Virus record (IMG/VR): IMGVR_UViG_3300033978_000480
Location: 93,527-157,526 of that record
Direction: 5' to 3' (one strand)
DNA length: 64,000 bases
From: a virus
Position 1 is the first letter of the stretch. Every line of letters begins with the position of its first letter. The notes under the pieces are model-generated. The model searched no databases. It saw only the letters and a list, made by a program, of their open reading frames with translations, and was not told the DNA's origin. This document shows positions 1 through 6,715 of the stretch, in pieces. Position numbers and translations under genes: made by a program.

Positions 1-111
1 CGCAAGCTCGAAGAGAATAATTTTCCGCTGCCAGTGAAAGAAGTCCGGCACGCCTACGACCCGCTGCACGCTGTCGCGCGTGGCTGTCTCATTGCTGCCA
101 AGATTCTCTAA
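1..111 (+). CDS. C-terminal fragment of an unknown protein, possibly actin-like ATPase
   Basis: Frame 1 is open from the first base to a TAA at 109-111, giving the last 36 residues of a gene that begins upstream of the window. The visible end contains DPLHAVARGCLIAAKIL. The pattern 'DP..AVARG..IAA' recalls the C-terminal nucleotide-fold motif of actin/Hsp70-type ATPases such as ParM-like proteins. That resemblance rests on a dozen residues and is only suggestive. The fragment is followed by a 100-base gap with a small hairpin before the next gene. Confidence 0.4.
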   Translation, partial: RKLEENNFPLPVKEVRHAYDPLHAVARGCLIAAKIL

Positions 112-146
112 TCACGCGCGTTCTTTTTGTGGACGCTTTGCTGAGC

Positions 147-170
147 CTGCGGTACGATTGGGCACCGCAG
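147..170 (+). other. Small hairpin in the gap after the partial gene
   Basis: Bases 147-153 (CTGCGGT) pair perfectly with 164-170 (ACCGCAG) around a 10-base loop. No U-tract follows on either strand, so it is not a clear intrinsic terminator. It could be a transcript-end or processing structure between the partial gene and the gene at 212. Confidence 0.3.
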
Positions 171-211
171 CGCATGCATCGCGCTCGTGTTAACAAACTA
201 AGGAAAGTTAT

Positions 212-670
212 ATGGGTACACGCCAGCGTTTCGACGGAATTATCATTTCGCATCTCGGAAATATCGCTGGCCGGGTTCCAGAACGTGAAAATACGCTTAA
301 ATATCTGCAGGCGGCGTTGAAAGCTGGCTGGCACGTAATGGCAGACGTGCAGTTTATTAATGGCGCGTTTATCTTGCCGAATGACAACGGTTTTAGTGCC
401 GCCCCGCCCAGTTTCTTCTCGAATCAACGCGTCTGGTCCCGCTGCCAGAACGCCGAAACCATGGATGCGCTGTGCAACATTGGCGCGCATGCTTTTATTA
501 ATGCCGACGCGCCTTTGGTGTTAACAAGCGCGCAATTTATCTGGACGCTTCCGCCCCGCGAACTTTCTCCGCGCTCTATCGCGGTTTATCCAGAACTGGC
601 CGAAGCTGATTGGCTCGAACAATATGAGCCAGCTGGCCTGTGCAGCAATGAACCGATGAACTACATTTAG
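212..670 (+). CDS. Degenerate GDPD-like (glycerophosphodiester phosphodiesterase-like) protein
   Basis: This 152-residue protein starts at an ATG with AAGGAAAG about 4 bases upstream. From memory, its motif order follows a family of short GDPD-like TIM-barrel proteins: 'HRGN..G..PE.EN', then 'G..vEiDVw..ng..yLGHD', 'W.HaKN..al..L', 'LTS..fiWTyPg' and 'SI.V.PE'. Here they read ISHLGNIAGRVPERENT, HVMADVQFINGAF, LPND, VWSRCQNAETMDAL, LTSAQFIWTLPP and SIAVYPELAE. The first His is kept. The Arg after it, the Glu of ExD, the His of GHD and the His of W.HaKN are replaced by Leu, Met, Asn and Arg. I infer a non-catalytic relative, perhaps a binding protein. The fold assignment rests on motif order alone. 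Confidence 0.55.
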   Translation: MGTRQRFDGIIISHLGNIAGRVPERENTLKYLQAALKAGWHVMADVQFINGAFILPNDNGFSAAPPSFFSNQRVWSRCQNAETMDALCNIGAHAFINADAPLVLTSAQFIWTLPPRELSPRSIAVYPELAEADWLEQYEPAGLCSNEPMNYI

Positions 671-697
671 TTTTAGTTTGTTGTGTCATCGCGTTCT

Positions 698-727
698 TTG
701 ACAATTTGGCGGCCTGTGCGCAATTCT
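698..727 (+). promoter_or_regulatory. Possible sigma70-type promoter upstream of the structured RNA
   Basis: A perfect TTGACA lies at 698-703. The only -10-like hexamer at suitable spacing is weak (AATTCT at 722-727, 18-base spacer). It sits just upstream of a strong hairpin and the candidate RNA at 768-996, in a gap with no protein gene. The weak -10 keeps confidence low. Confidence 0.25.
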
Positions 728-760
728 GTACATCAGCTCGTTATGGGCGTACAGAGTTGT
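720..760 (+). other. Strong hairpin upstream of the candidate RNA
   Basis: Bases 720-731 pair with 749-760 over 12 consecutive pairs, including a U724-G756 wobble and an outer G720-U760 wobble, around a 17-base loop. The wobbles pair only if the + strand is transcribed. No U-run follows, so it is an unlikely simple terminator for the gene ending at 670. It may be the 5' domain of the structured RNA at 768-996, or a processing site. Confidence 0.5.
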
Positions 761-767
761 TAAAATT

Positions 768-996
768 GAGGTGTGTCAAAAGTTAGTCGTGGTGGTCGAC
801 TGGTTAGGCGTTTCTTCTGCGGCATGGATGCGGCAGGGGTTACAGGTTCCGTGGTCAGATTTTGTCGGGCTCACGGGCGGAGGAGCAGCAAATGCCACAC
901 GGGATAATTTATATCCTTGAAAGTTGCTGCGGAACCGCGGCTTCGGCCGTGGTAGGGCCTGCGGACAGGGGATCGCAGGGGCTTTTGACACATTTT
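768..996 (+). ncRNA. Candidate highly structured non-coding RNA, about 230 nt, class unknown
   Basis: The 365-base gap between genes (671-1035) lacks a credible ORF but is dense in nested helices. A closing stem pairs 768-782 with 982-996: 11 perfect pairs extended by G-U wobbles. Inside it I read P2 783-789/797-803, P3 814-820/833-839 with an inner 822-824/829-831, P4 849-853/872-876, P5 885-891/924-930 enclosing P5a 901-906/912-917, P6 934-941/946-953 capped by a UUCG tetraloop, and P7 958-963/974-979. The G-U pairs in the closing stem, P2, P3 and P6 would be A-C mismatches on the other strand, so the + strand is the RNA. A loop-loop contact (792-795 with 895-898) is possible. I do not recognise a known class; it is far shorter than GOLLD or ROOL. 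Confidence 0.65.
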
Positions 997-1035
997 GTTT
1001 GACGTAAGTGTATATCTTGCAGGCAGTTAGTAATT

Positions 1036-1392
1036 ATGAACGATGAATTTATTCATTCATTGTCCGTGCTTTTTAGCGCGTTTGGCGCAGCTGCTTTTGC
1101 TGGGCTGGCAACCCTTTTGCGGTTTGCCAAGAAGTTATCTAAACTAGCAGTGGTCAGCGCAATGTTGAACGCCGGATTTCTGGGGCTCGCCATTGCGTTG
1201 ATTTGGTATCAGAATTATCGGAAAGCCGAAAACGTCTATGGGCTGATCGGCATTTGCGTGCTGGCGGGCATGGGCGGCTCGACGCTGACAGATCTGGCGA
1301 TTTCGTTATTGTCAGGCGCGGGTATCAAAGTAACCATTGTGCACGAACGCGATCGACAAGGAGATCACGAGCATGACAATGACGAATCGTAA
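1036..1392 (+). CDS. Holin-like small membrane protein
   Basis: A protein of 118 residues with about three hydrophobic segments (roughly residues 10-28, 38-57 and 66-90) and a charged, His/Asp-rich tail (HERDRQGDHEHDNDES). Small size, multiple membrane spans and a charged C-terminus are typical of phage holins, but no specific family motif is recognised. It follows the structured RNA. Its last 20 bases overlap the next small membrane gene, and such an overlapping pair of small membrane proteins is common in lysis cassettes. It could equally be another inner-membrane phage protein. Confidence 0.6.
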   Translation: MNDEFIHSLSVLFSAFGAAAFAGLATLLRFAKKLSKLAVVSAMLNAGFLGLAIALIWYQNYRKAENVYGLIGICVLAGMGGSTLTDLAISLLSGAGIKVTIVHERDRQGDHEHDNDES

Positions 1393-1522
1393 ACAATTGA
1401 GTGTAGCGGCGTGGGGCGCATCAGCAGTATTCTGTGTGCTGCTTCTTGTTTCTGCGCTCTCGGCTGTTTCGCACAGCATCGGTAGCCACGTCGATATGCC
1501 AACTATCTCAACACATCCTTGA
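1373..1522 (+). CDS. Small single-pass membrane protein
   Basis: A 49-residue ORF. The ATG at 1373 is chosen because AAGGAG lies 9-10 bases upstream inside the preceding gene; a longer reading from 1337 has no such site. The protein has a short basic N-terminus (MTMTNRKQ), one hydrophobic stretch (about residues 10-32) and a short polar tail. The topology resembles a spanin- or antiholin-type accessory lysis protein, but no lipobox is visible. It ends 6 bases before the tRNA gene. Confidence 0.55.
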   Translation: MTMTNRKQLSVAAWGASAVFCVLLLVSALSAVSHSIGSHVDMPTISTHP

Positions 1523-1528
1523 CATTTA

Positions 1529-1604
1529 TGCCTGATAGCTCAGTTGGTAGAGCAGGCGACTGTTAATCGCCGGGTCGTAGGTTCAAGTCCTACTCAGGCA
1601 GCCA
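1529..1604 (+). tRNA. tRNA-Asn (anticodon GTT), CCA encoded
   Basis: A complete cloverleaf can be read. The acceptor stem TGCCTGA (1529-1535) pairs with TCAGGCA (1594-1600). The D-arm contains AGCTCAGTTGGTAGAGC. The anticodon stem GGCGA/TCGCC encloses loop CTGTTAA, giving anticodon GTT. The T-arm is GTAGGTTCAAGTCCTAC, the discriminator is G at 1601 and CCA is encoded at 1602-1604. It is wedged between two protein genes with 6 and 17 bases to spare, so it is probably cut out of a longer transcript. Confidence 0.97.
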
Positions 1605-1621
1605 TAAGAACGGTCTCAGCT

Positions 1622-2944
1622 ATGGACAGCTTATCTGCGCTTGATCCGCTTAGCTGGGAGCCTGACTATCTGCGGGACCATCCCGCCTACGCCGCCGGCA
1701 ATGCGCTGGGCTGGCTGTACCGCGGCGACAAGCAAGCCGCGACGAATTATCCGCTCACAGGCCGCCTGTACTTGTCTAATTCTGGCTGGCTGATGCTTTC
1801 TGTGCCCAATGCGCTTGTGCGTGGCGTGTATGACGCCATGAGCGAGCCGGGCATTGAGCTGCCTACGGCCGCCGCGTGGTCTGTCGGCGACAAGAAAGAA
1901 CTACTCAACGCGCACATCTCAGTTATGACGGCCGACGAAGTGCAGCAGGTTGGTTCTGATAACATTAACGAGCGCGGCCACATGTTTGGCTACACGCTCA
2001 GCGGTTTAAAAGAAATCACGCCGCGGTCAAACACGCCAATCAGCAAAATCTGGGCGATTCAAGTAACCGCGCCAAACTTAGCTGCCTTGCGAAAAAGCTA
2101 CGGCTTATCTGCGCTGCCGAATAACGACGAGCAGTTTCATATCACAGTAGCTGTGCGTAAACGCGGCGTTCTTCTCGACAACGGCAAGGCCAAGGGTTAC
2201 GAAACCGCTGCCGAAAGCACCGAGGGGCGGCGGTTTAGTAACCCCATTAGCCGGGGCGCGCTAAAAGCTGCTGCCGCGGATGACACCACGTACGACTGCA
2301 GTTGCTCTGGGGCGTGCACTTGCCCCGAGACTTGCACGTGCAAACAAAATGGGCGCTGCGGCGCCCCGCACAAAGCCGCCGCGCTTTCCCGATCGGGAGC
2401 AAAACTTTCCCGAGCGGGACAAAACGACCTGTTAGTGGGCGGAAAAGCCGACAATGTTCCCGATCGGGAAATTTCTACACCAGCGTTAGCCGAAGGAGCT
2501 AAACATGAGCACGAACACACAGACAATGATCAAATCGCCCGCGAAATTGCCAAAGATCATCTGTCCGAAGACCCGCGCTACTACGAAAAAGTCAAAGAAA
2601 TAGAGAAAGCGAGTTACGCGGCGCAGAATTCTGCTGGCAGTGTGTACGCGCAGCAGTTTCGCAATCTTTTGAATTTCCGTGAGCCGTTTAAATACGACCA
2701 CAACAAGCCGGTGTTTCAGAATGTCACCGATCACTTGTTAAAAGCCAAGCAGCGCGGCGACTTTATCATTTCTGCACGAAACAAAGCGCACATCTACCGC
2801 TCGCAGTTAGATCCGCAGTATCGGTATCAAATGGCGCAAGCGGCTATTAATGGCACGCTGCCGCAAATGAATACAACAGACAAGATTGTGCAAATGTACG
2901 GTAATGATATCTTTGACTCAATTGGCCGCTGGGGGAAGAAATAA
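1622..2944 (+). CDS. 2H-phosphoesterase-domain protein with Cys cluster and C-terminal extension
   Basis: Translation is taken from ATG 1622 (440 residues); reading further upstream would run through the tRNA. Residues about 40-185 carry two H-x-[ST]-x motifs, H98-I-S100-V and H173-I-T175-V, the signature of the 2H phosphoesterase superfamily (RNA ligase-like or cyclic-nucleotide phosphodiesterases, including the phage anti-CBASS enzyme Acb1). A linker with a dense Cys cluster (about residues 223-245, CxCxxxCxCxxxCxC) and a low-complexity stretch follow. A charged helical C-terminal part of about 140 residues is unrecognised. Cleavage of a cyclic oligonucleotide or RNA end is plausible; the substrate is unknown. 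The DNA for the linker holds three palindromes. Confidence 0.6.
   Translation: MDSLSALDPLSWEPDYLRDHPAYAAGNALGWLYRGDKQAATNYPLTGRLYLSNSGWLMLSVPNALVRGVYDAMSEPGIELPTAAAWSVGDKKELLNAHISVMTADEVQQVGSDNINERGHMFGYTLSGLKEITPRSNTPISKIWAIQVTAPNLAALRKSYGLSALPNNDEQFHITVAVRKRGVLLDNGKAKGYETAAESTEGRRFSNPISRGALKAAAADDTTYDCSCSGACTCPETCTCKQNGRCGAPHKAAALSRSGAKLSRAGQNDLLVGGKADNVPDREISTPALAEGAKHEHEHTDNDQIAREIAKDHLSEDPRYYEKVKEIEKASYAAQNSAGSVYAQQFRNLLNFREPFKYDHNKPVFQNVTDHLLKAKQRGDFIISARNKAHIYRSQLDPQYRYQMAQAAINGTLPQMNTTDKIVQMYGNDIFDSIGRWGKK
2387..2470. repeat. Three operator-like palindromes inside a coding linker
   Basis: TCCCGATCGGGA occurs at 2387-2398, TCCCGAGCGGGA at 2408-2419 and TTCCCGATCGGGAA at 2457-2470. Centre-to-centre spacing is 21 bases between the first two (two helical turns) and 50 bases to the third. 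They lie in the low-complexity linker region of the 2H-phosphoesterase gene, where protein constraint is probably weak. The layout resembles a dimeric repressor operator cluster. Confidence 0.6.
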
Positions 2945-3210
2945 TGACAACACCGTGGCTCGATGCAATCAAAAAGAAGTTGGGGCTAGATAAGAAAAAG
3001 CCGCAACCAGCGCCCACGCCATCACCAGCGCCGAAGCCCTCGCCCGGTGTGATTGATTACTTGAAGGCGTTAAAGTTATTTAACGCATCGCACCTTGATA
3101 AACTAGGCCCGGCAGTTGGCTTAAGCCTGCTGACGCTTTTTTTTGCTATTAGCGGTTTATTGGCGTGGATTGTGGTTGTGCTTAAATTCATGCTCACTCT
3201 GGCGCGCTAA
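2944..3210 (+). CDS. Small proline-rich, C-terminally anchored membrane protein
   Basis: An 88-residue protein whose ATG overlaps the preceding stop (TAATG). The order is a Lys-rich start (LDAIKKKLGLDKKK), a Pro/Ala/Ser linker (residues about 20-35), an amphipathic stretch and a C-terminal hydrophobic segment (about residues 60-85). It is probably anchored in the host inner membrane with the basic part in the cytoplasm. The function is not recognised. Translational coupling ties it to the 2H-phosphoesterase gene. Confidence 0.55.
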   Translation: MTTPWLDAIKKKLGLDKKKPQPAPTPSPAPKPSPGVIDYLKALKLFNASHLDKLGPAVGLSLLTLFFAISGLLAWIVVVLKFMLTLAR

Positions 3211-3213
3211 ACC

Positions 3214-4254
3214 GTGAACAACATTCATACGCTTACGACATGGCAGGCTGTACCGCAACGCATTGCGACGTTGTTACCGCTAGCGCACGCGACCAAGTTT
3301 GCACACGAGCAGGCGGCGAGTTCTGCTGGATTGCTCGCAACTTCGGTGGCGACATGGCGACCAGATCTGAACATGATCACGCTGTATGTCCCTGACGCCA
3401 TTACCAAAGAAGCTTTTGCGGTATATGAGCGCGCGGTGCAAGCCGGCGGCCGATCAACCGCAGCCGTGACGCTCCACGGGACTGAACCTGACTGGGACGA
3501 AGAAATCGTTATTAAACGCGGCTCTTTAGTCCCGGCTCTGCCGACTGTCTGGAACACGGGCAATACGCTACTAGGCGGCCCGACGCCGTTATCCAATGGC
3601 ATCATGGCTGGCTTGCTTGCTGGTGGTACTGGCTACGGCGCTGGCATGTTAGCAGAGCAGCTGTTTCCAGAGCGTTATATTCAGCGCGGCAAGCTGCGCC
3701 GCACATTGGGCTTACTTGGCGCTGCCGGCGGCGCTGCAATGGGTGGCTTAAATGCCTACTCAAACGCAAAAGCGCTGCGCACGAGTTTTCTCAAAGGGCT
3801 GATTACAAATAACAAAACACCGGTGACGTATCCGTATCAGGTAAAAATGCAGGAGCGCGAAAAGAAGGCATACGCGCCCTATCCCGGAGCACCCGAGCAG
3901 TCTCTGTATTCGCCGGTTGTTTCTGTGCCGCAATTCAATCAGGCCGCGTGGCAAGACGTAAACAGAGGCATGCGGGCCGGTAATTTCCAGACATACACGC
4001 CGCCGCAATTCGCCGCAGCCACCACGGGTCTCATGACCGGTATTAGCACAAATATGCGGTCGCCCATTATCCGCCCGATTGACGTAATTAACGGTATTGC
4101 GTCTGCCGGCGTGGGCTTGGCGACGGCGCATGTAGCCGGGCGGGCGTTATCGGCGCTTGCTGGTTTGACGCCAGAAGGTCAAAATAAGTTACAAGAAATG
4201 GGTCTCTGGGGCGGCATGATGCACGCCATGGTCCCATCGCTTTTTGGCCGTTAA
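3214..4254 (+). CDS. Glycine-zipper membrane-interacting protein, function unknown
   Basis: A protein of 346 residues from a GTG start 3 bases after the previous stop; no strong Shine-Dalgarno site is visible, so the start is uncertain. The middle (about residues 127-185) is a glycine-zipper-like hydrophobic region with GLLAGGTGYGAGMLAEQL and GLLGAAGGAAMGGL, separated by a basic turn (RGKLRR). The rest is soluble, with a Tyr/Pro-rich patch. Similar hydrophobic Gly-rich segments recur in the proteins at 9101, 9821 and 23173. These may insert into membranes, perhaps during genome delivery, but that is inference. Confidence 0.55.
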   Translation: MNNIHTLTTWQAVPQRIATLLPLAHATKFAHEQAASSAGLLATSVATWRPDLNMITLYVPDAITKEAFAVYERAVQAGGRSTAAVTLHGTEPDWDEEIVIKRGSLVPALPTVWNTGNTLLGGPTPLSNGIMAGLLAGGTGYGAGMLAEQLFPERYIQRGKLRRTLGLLGAAGGAAMGGLNAYSNAKALRTSFLKGLITNNKTPVTYPYQVKMQEREKKAYAPYPGAPEQSLYSPVVSVPQFNQAAWQDVNRGMRAGNFQTYTPPQFAAATTGLMTGISTNMRSPIIRPIDVINGIASAGVGLATAHVAGRALSALAGLTPEGQNKLQEMGLWGGMMHAMVPSLFGR

Positions 4255-4261
4255 TTGCGTA

Positions 4262-4290
4262 TTGCAGTCTTTTTTGTTTCGGGGCATAAT
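4262..4290 (+). promoter_or_regulatory. Sigma70-type promoter candidate
   Basis: TTGCAG (4262-4267) and CATAAT (4285-4290) are separated by exactly 17 bases. They lie in the 63-base gap before the gene at 4318, which itself has a good AAGGAG Shine-Dalgarno site. Each hexamer matches the sigma70 consensus at four or five of six positions. Confidence 0.5.
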
Positions 4291-4317
4291 GTGTGCTCAT
4301 TACTCAAGGAGTGATTT

Positions 4318-4689
4318 ATGGCTACAAAGAAAAGTGTTGAAACAGTACGTGAAGAACTGCGGGTGTTAAACAGCGCTGTTGACGATGTAAACGTTGACAA
4401 CGGTAACTGGCTAACGCCGGAATTCTGGACAATGGCCTTCGGCGCGATCACGAATCTCGTGGCTGTTGGCGTCCTCATTGGCTGGATTGACTCGTCGCAG
4501 GCTGAGTCGCTGACCAAGGCTATAACGGCGATCGTTGGTGCCACGCAAATTGTCGTGCTGAATAGCGCGTTGATTTGGAAGTATCTGTCTGGCCGCACTG
4601 AGCTGCGTGCCCAGATGGTTGACGCCCGCTATCGGTACATGGAAGCAGTGGCTGTTGAGAAAATGCGTTCAGACCGCGCGAGCAGCTAA
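4318..4689 (+). CDS. Holin-like two-span membrane protein
   Basis: A 123-residue protein with AAGGAG 8 bases upstream of the ATG. A charged N-terminus (MATKKSVETVREELRVL) precedes two hydrophobic helices (about residues 40-60 and 68-88) and a basic C-terminal tail. The pattern (N-terminal soluble part, two spans, charged end) fits phage holins that sit beside cell-wall or lysis enzymes. The metalloprotease with a peptidoglycan-binding-type domain is two genes downstream. The window then has two holin-like genes (also 1036), which may act as holin and antiholin or have unrelated roles. Confidence 0.55.
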   Translation: MATKKSVETVREELRVLNSAVDDVNVDNGNWLTPEFWTMAFGAITNLVAVGVLIGWIDSSQAESLTKAITAIVGATQIVVLNSALIWKYLSGRTELRAQMVDARYRYMEAVAVEKMRSDRASS

Positions 4690-4692
4690 CAC

Positions 4693-5097
4693 ATGACCAC
4701 GGCAGAACTGCAAAAACGAATTGATGCATCCGCAGCGTTGTCGGACTTGAAGCGCAAACTCACGGACGAGATTGCGCTTCAAGCTGACAATAGCTTTCAG
4801 TTTGATCCGTTTCTGGTTGTAATGATTATCTCTGTGCTTGTGCAGGTGATTATTCATTGCCGCGAGCAGAATTCAGACGATGCGATTCAACAAAGCATGC
4901 GAGAACTGCGTACGCTTCCGCCCCGTAAATTAATGCGACTACGACGCCGCTTAAACAATTTATGGCGCGAGCACTGCGCTAAGACAGGTACAGAATACAC
5001 ACCCGATAACCCAATCGTTGGGGCTGTGTATCGGTTAAGTGATACAATTGATGACGCTGCCGCAGCCGGCCTCGTGGAGTTGGCTGCCGCGCGTTAA
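4693..5097 (+). CDS. Single-pass membrane protein, possible lysis accessory
   Basis: The ATG lies 3 bases after the preceding stop. This 134-residue protein has a soluble, probably coiled N-terminus, one hydrophobic helix (about residues 37-54, FLVVMIISVLVQVII), then a very basic helix-rich region (PRKLMRLRRRLNNLW) and a short C-terminal domain. No family is recognised. Its place between a holin-like gene and a secreted-type peptidase suggests a lysis or envelope role. Confidence 0.5.
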   Translation: MTTAELQKRIDASAALSDLKRKLTDEIALQADNSFQFDPFLVVMIISVLVQVIIHCREQNSDDAIQQSMRELRTLPPRKLMRLRRRLNNLWREHCAKTGTEYTPDNPIVGAVYRLSDTIDDAAAAGLVELAAAR

Positions 5098-5118
5098 TCT
5101 CTTGCAAGGATGCGCATT

Positions 5119-5943
5119 ATGGCAAGGAAGCCAACCGCACAATCAGAAGCTCATGTTATTCCTGTCGGCGAGATCCTCAAGCGTTTACACGCGCTCGGGT
5201 ATTTCGGAGACAAGACACTGGCGCAGGTCAAAAAGATCAAAGGCGTCGAGTTACAGAAGGCTGTACGGGCGTTTCAGGAATTTAACGGCCTGAGCCCTAC
5301 GGGCACAGTTGGCCCGAAGACCGCGCACCGGATCAACCGGCGTCGCTGCGGCCTACCTGATTTTAATATCACGGCACCCGGCGGCGACCCGTGCAAATGG
5401 CCAATGCCCGGCGTGACGTACTACCACGATGTGCATCTGCCCGGTTTAACAGACTCGCAGGTAGCCGAAGCGTACGACATTGCATTCAGCCAGTGGGCCG
5501 AAGTGTGCAATCTGAATCCGTCGCGTGTTGATGCCGCGAACAAAGCTAATATTTATGCTCGTTCTGGCGTCGGTAAGAAGTACGGTTTAGATAACAAAGG
5601 CGGCACGTTGGCGTGGAGCGAGTTACCGTGCGGTGTTGCTGAAAACATCCAGCTTGATCAGATGTTTGACGAGGCAGAAGACTGGTCTTTTAATATGGCC
5701 GTCGCTGTCATCTGCCACGAGCTTGGTCACGCATTGGGCCTGCCGCATTTAAATTCCGGCAATCTTATGGCGCCGTATTACGACCCAAACGTCACAAAAC
5801 CGCAAGATGGTGACGTTGTAGAGATAGTGAAGTTATACGGTAAACGAACAGCGGCGTATCCCATTACGCAAGATGCCGGATTACAAATTAACGGTACGCT
5901 TACAATTAATGGTCGTCCGTATGTTCTTGTGCCGCAGACGTGA
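5119..5943 (+). CDS. Matrix-metalloprotease-like zymogen (PGBD + cysteine switch + metzincin)
   Basis: Start 5119 is preferred over 5110 because AAGGA (5106-5110) is then 8 bases upstream; the product is 274 residues. Residues about 10-72 form a peptidoglycan-binding-type helical domain (LQKAVRAFQEFNGLSPTGTV, GPKTAHRINR). Next comes R75-R-C77-G-L-P-D81, which matches the MMP propeptide cysteine switch (PRCGxPD). The catalytic domain carries H200-E-L-G-H204-A-L-G-L-P-H210 (HExxHxxGxxH) and a Met-turn (NLMAPYY). The order is that of MMP zymogens without a hemopexin domain. The C-terminus ends with INGTLTINGRPYVLVPQT, a motif shared with the tape measure C-terminus. It probably cleaves protein or peptide cross-links in the envelope; no signal peptide is seen. 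Confidence 0.85.
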   Translation: MARKPTAQSEAHVIPVGEILKRLHALGYFGDKTLAQVKKIKGVELQKAVRAFQEFNGLSPTGTVGPKTAHRINRRRCGLPDFNITAPGGDPCKWPMPGVTYYHDVHLPGLTDSQVAEAYDIAFSQWAEVCNLNPSRVDAANKANIYARSGVGKKYGLDNKGGTLAWSELPCGVAENIQLDQMFDEAEDWSFNMAVAVICHELGHALGLPHLNSGNLMAPYYDPNVTKPQDGDVVEIVKLYGKRTAAYPITQDAGLQINGTLTINGRPYVLVPQT

Positions 5944-5978
5944 TAAAATAACAATAACACACAATCGTTGGAGAAATT

Positions 5979-6260
5979 ATGACTATGAATACGTTTCAGC
6001 TTGTTTTAGCCGGTCTTTTTCTTGTAGCGCTTGTTGCGACCTATCGTGACACGCTGCTTGGTTTTTTAAAGAAGCGCGGCGTAGCCGCCGTATCGGGCGT
6101 GCAGGAATCGATCGCTGTCCCGCTCGTCAACGACATCTTGGCGGTGACCAAGCTGCGTGACAAACTTTCTGCAGAAGGCTGCACGGCGGGCGTTGATGCC
6201 TGCACAGCTTTGCTGCGCGTGATTGTCGAGTATGAACAGCCGTCAAAGGGTGTTGTATGA
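5979..6260 (+). CDS. Small membrane-anchored protein
   Basis: A 93-residue protein with GGAGA just upstream of the ATG; a second in-frame ATG lies at 5985. One N-terminal hydrophobic segment (about residues 4-22) is followed by a basic stretch and a helical soluble domain with two Cys (CTAGVDAC). Its stop overlaps the next start (ATGA), so the two genes are translationally coupled. The function is unknown. Confidence 0.55.
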   Translation: MTMNTFQLVLAGLFLVALVATYRDTLLGFLKKRGVAAVSGVQESIAVPLVNDILAVTKLRDKLSAEGCTAGVDACTALLRVIVEYEQPSKGVV

Positions 6261-6712
6261 AAAAAGTAGTTTGGATTCTCGGTTTACTGCTGCTGCTGTC
6301 GTTTGTGTTTCCAAACGGCCTACCCGGTTTGCACACACCGACCGACACAGACGTAACGCCCGTTGTGCCCGCCGGGCCAACTGACGCGAAAATTGTTGAA
6401 GTATTAACTGGGTCTGACGCCGCTGATCGCGCGCGCATTGCGGGTGTGTACGCTGGTTTAATCCACGTGCTAAATCGCGACGGCGGAAAGAAACTGATCA
6501 CAACGACTGAAAAGTTTGCGATGCTGCAGGCCAATACACTCGGCGTAGCTATTGATACGCCGGGCGAGTATCCGGGGCTCGACACCGCAATTGAGAGCGT
6601 GTTTTTAACGGCTGTGGGTTCTGATGACGTCGTACCCGTTACGCCGGAACTGGTCACAAAGTTGGTCGATGCTTGTGCTGTTATTGTCAATTCGGCTACT
6701 ACGGCTAAATAA
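6257..6712 (+). CDS. Exported or membrane-anchored protein, unknown
   Basis: This 151-residue protein begins with a classic signal/anchor sequence (MKKVVWILGLLLLLSFVF), followed by a Pro/Thr linker and an Ala-rich helical domain (about residues 45-150). There is no lipobox, so an N-terminal anchor or signal-peptidase-I substrate is likely. It is translationally coupled to the gene at 5979 and precedes another membrane-anchored ORF. The three form a cluster of small envelope proteins next to two peptidase genes. Confidence 0.6.
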   Translation: MKKVVWILGLLLLLSFVFPNGLPGLHTPTDTDVTPVVPAGPTDAKIVEVLTGSDAADRARIAGVYAGLIHVLNRDGGKKLITTTEKFAMLQANTLGVAIDTPGEYPGLDTAIESVFLTAVGSDDVVPVTPELVTKLVDACAVIVNSATTAK

Positions 6713-6715
6713 CAA

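Noticed and set aside
776-991. 71-codon ORF on the - strand
   Set aside because: It lies wholly within the structured RNA, starts in its closing stem, has no ribosome site, and is opposite to every other gene.
1516-1540. TTGACA (1519-1524) as a promoter for the tRNA
   Set aside because: Any matching -10 would fall inside the mature tRNA sequence, so the tRNA is more likely cut from a longer transcript.
1544-1621. N-terminal extension of the 2H-phosphoesterase ORF
   Set aside because: The extra residues are a translation of the tRNA-Asn gene. The real start is ATG 1622.
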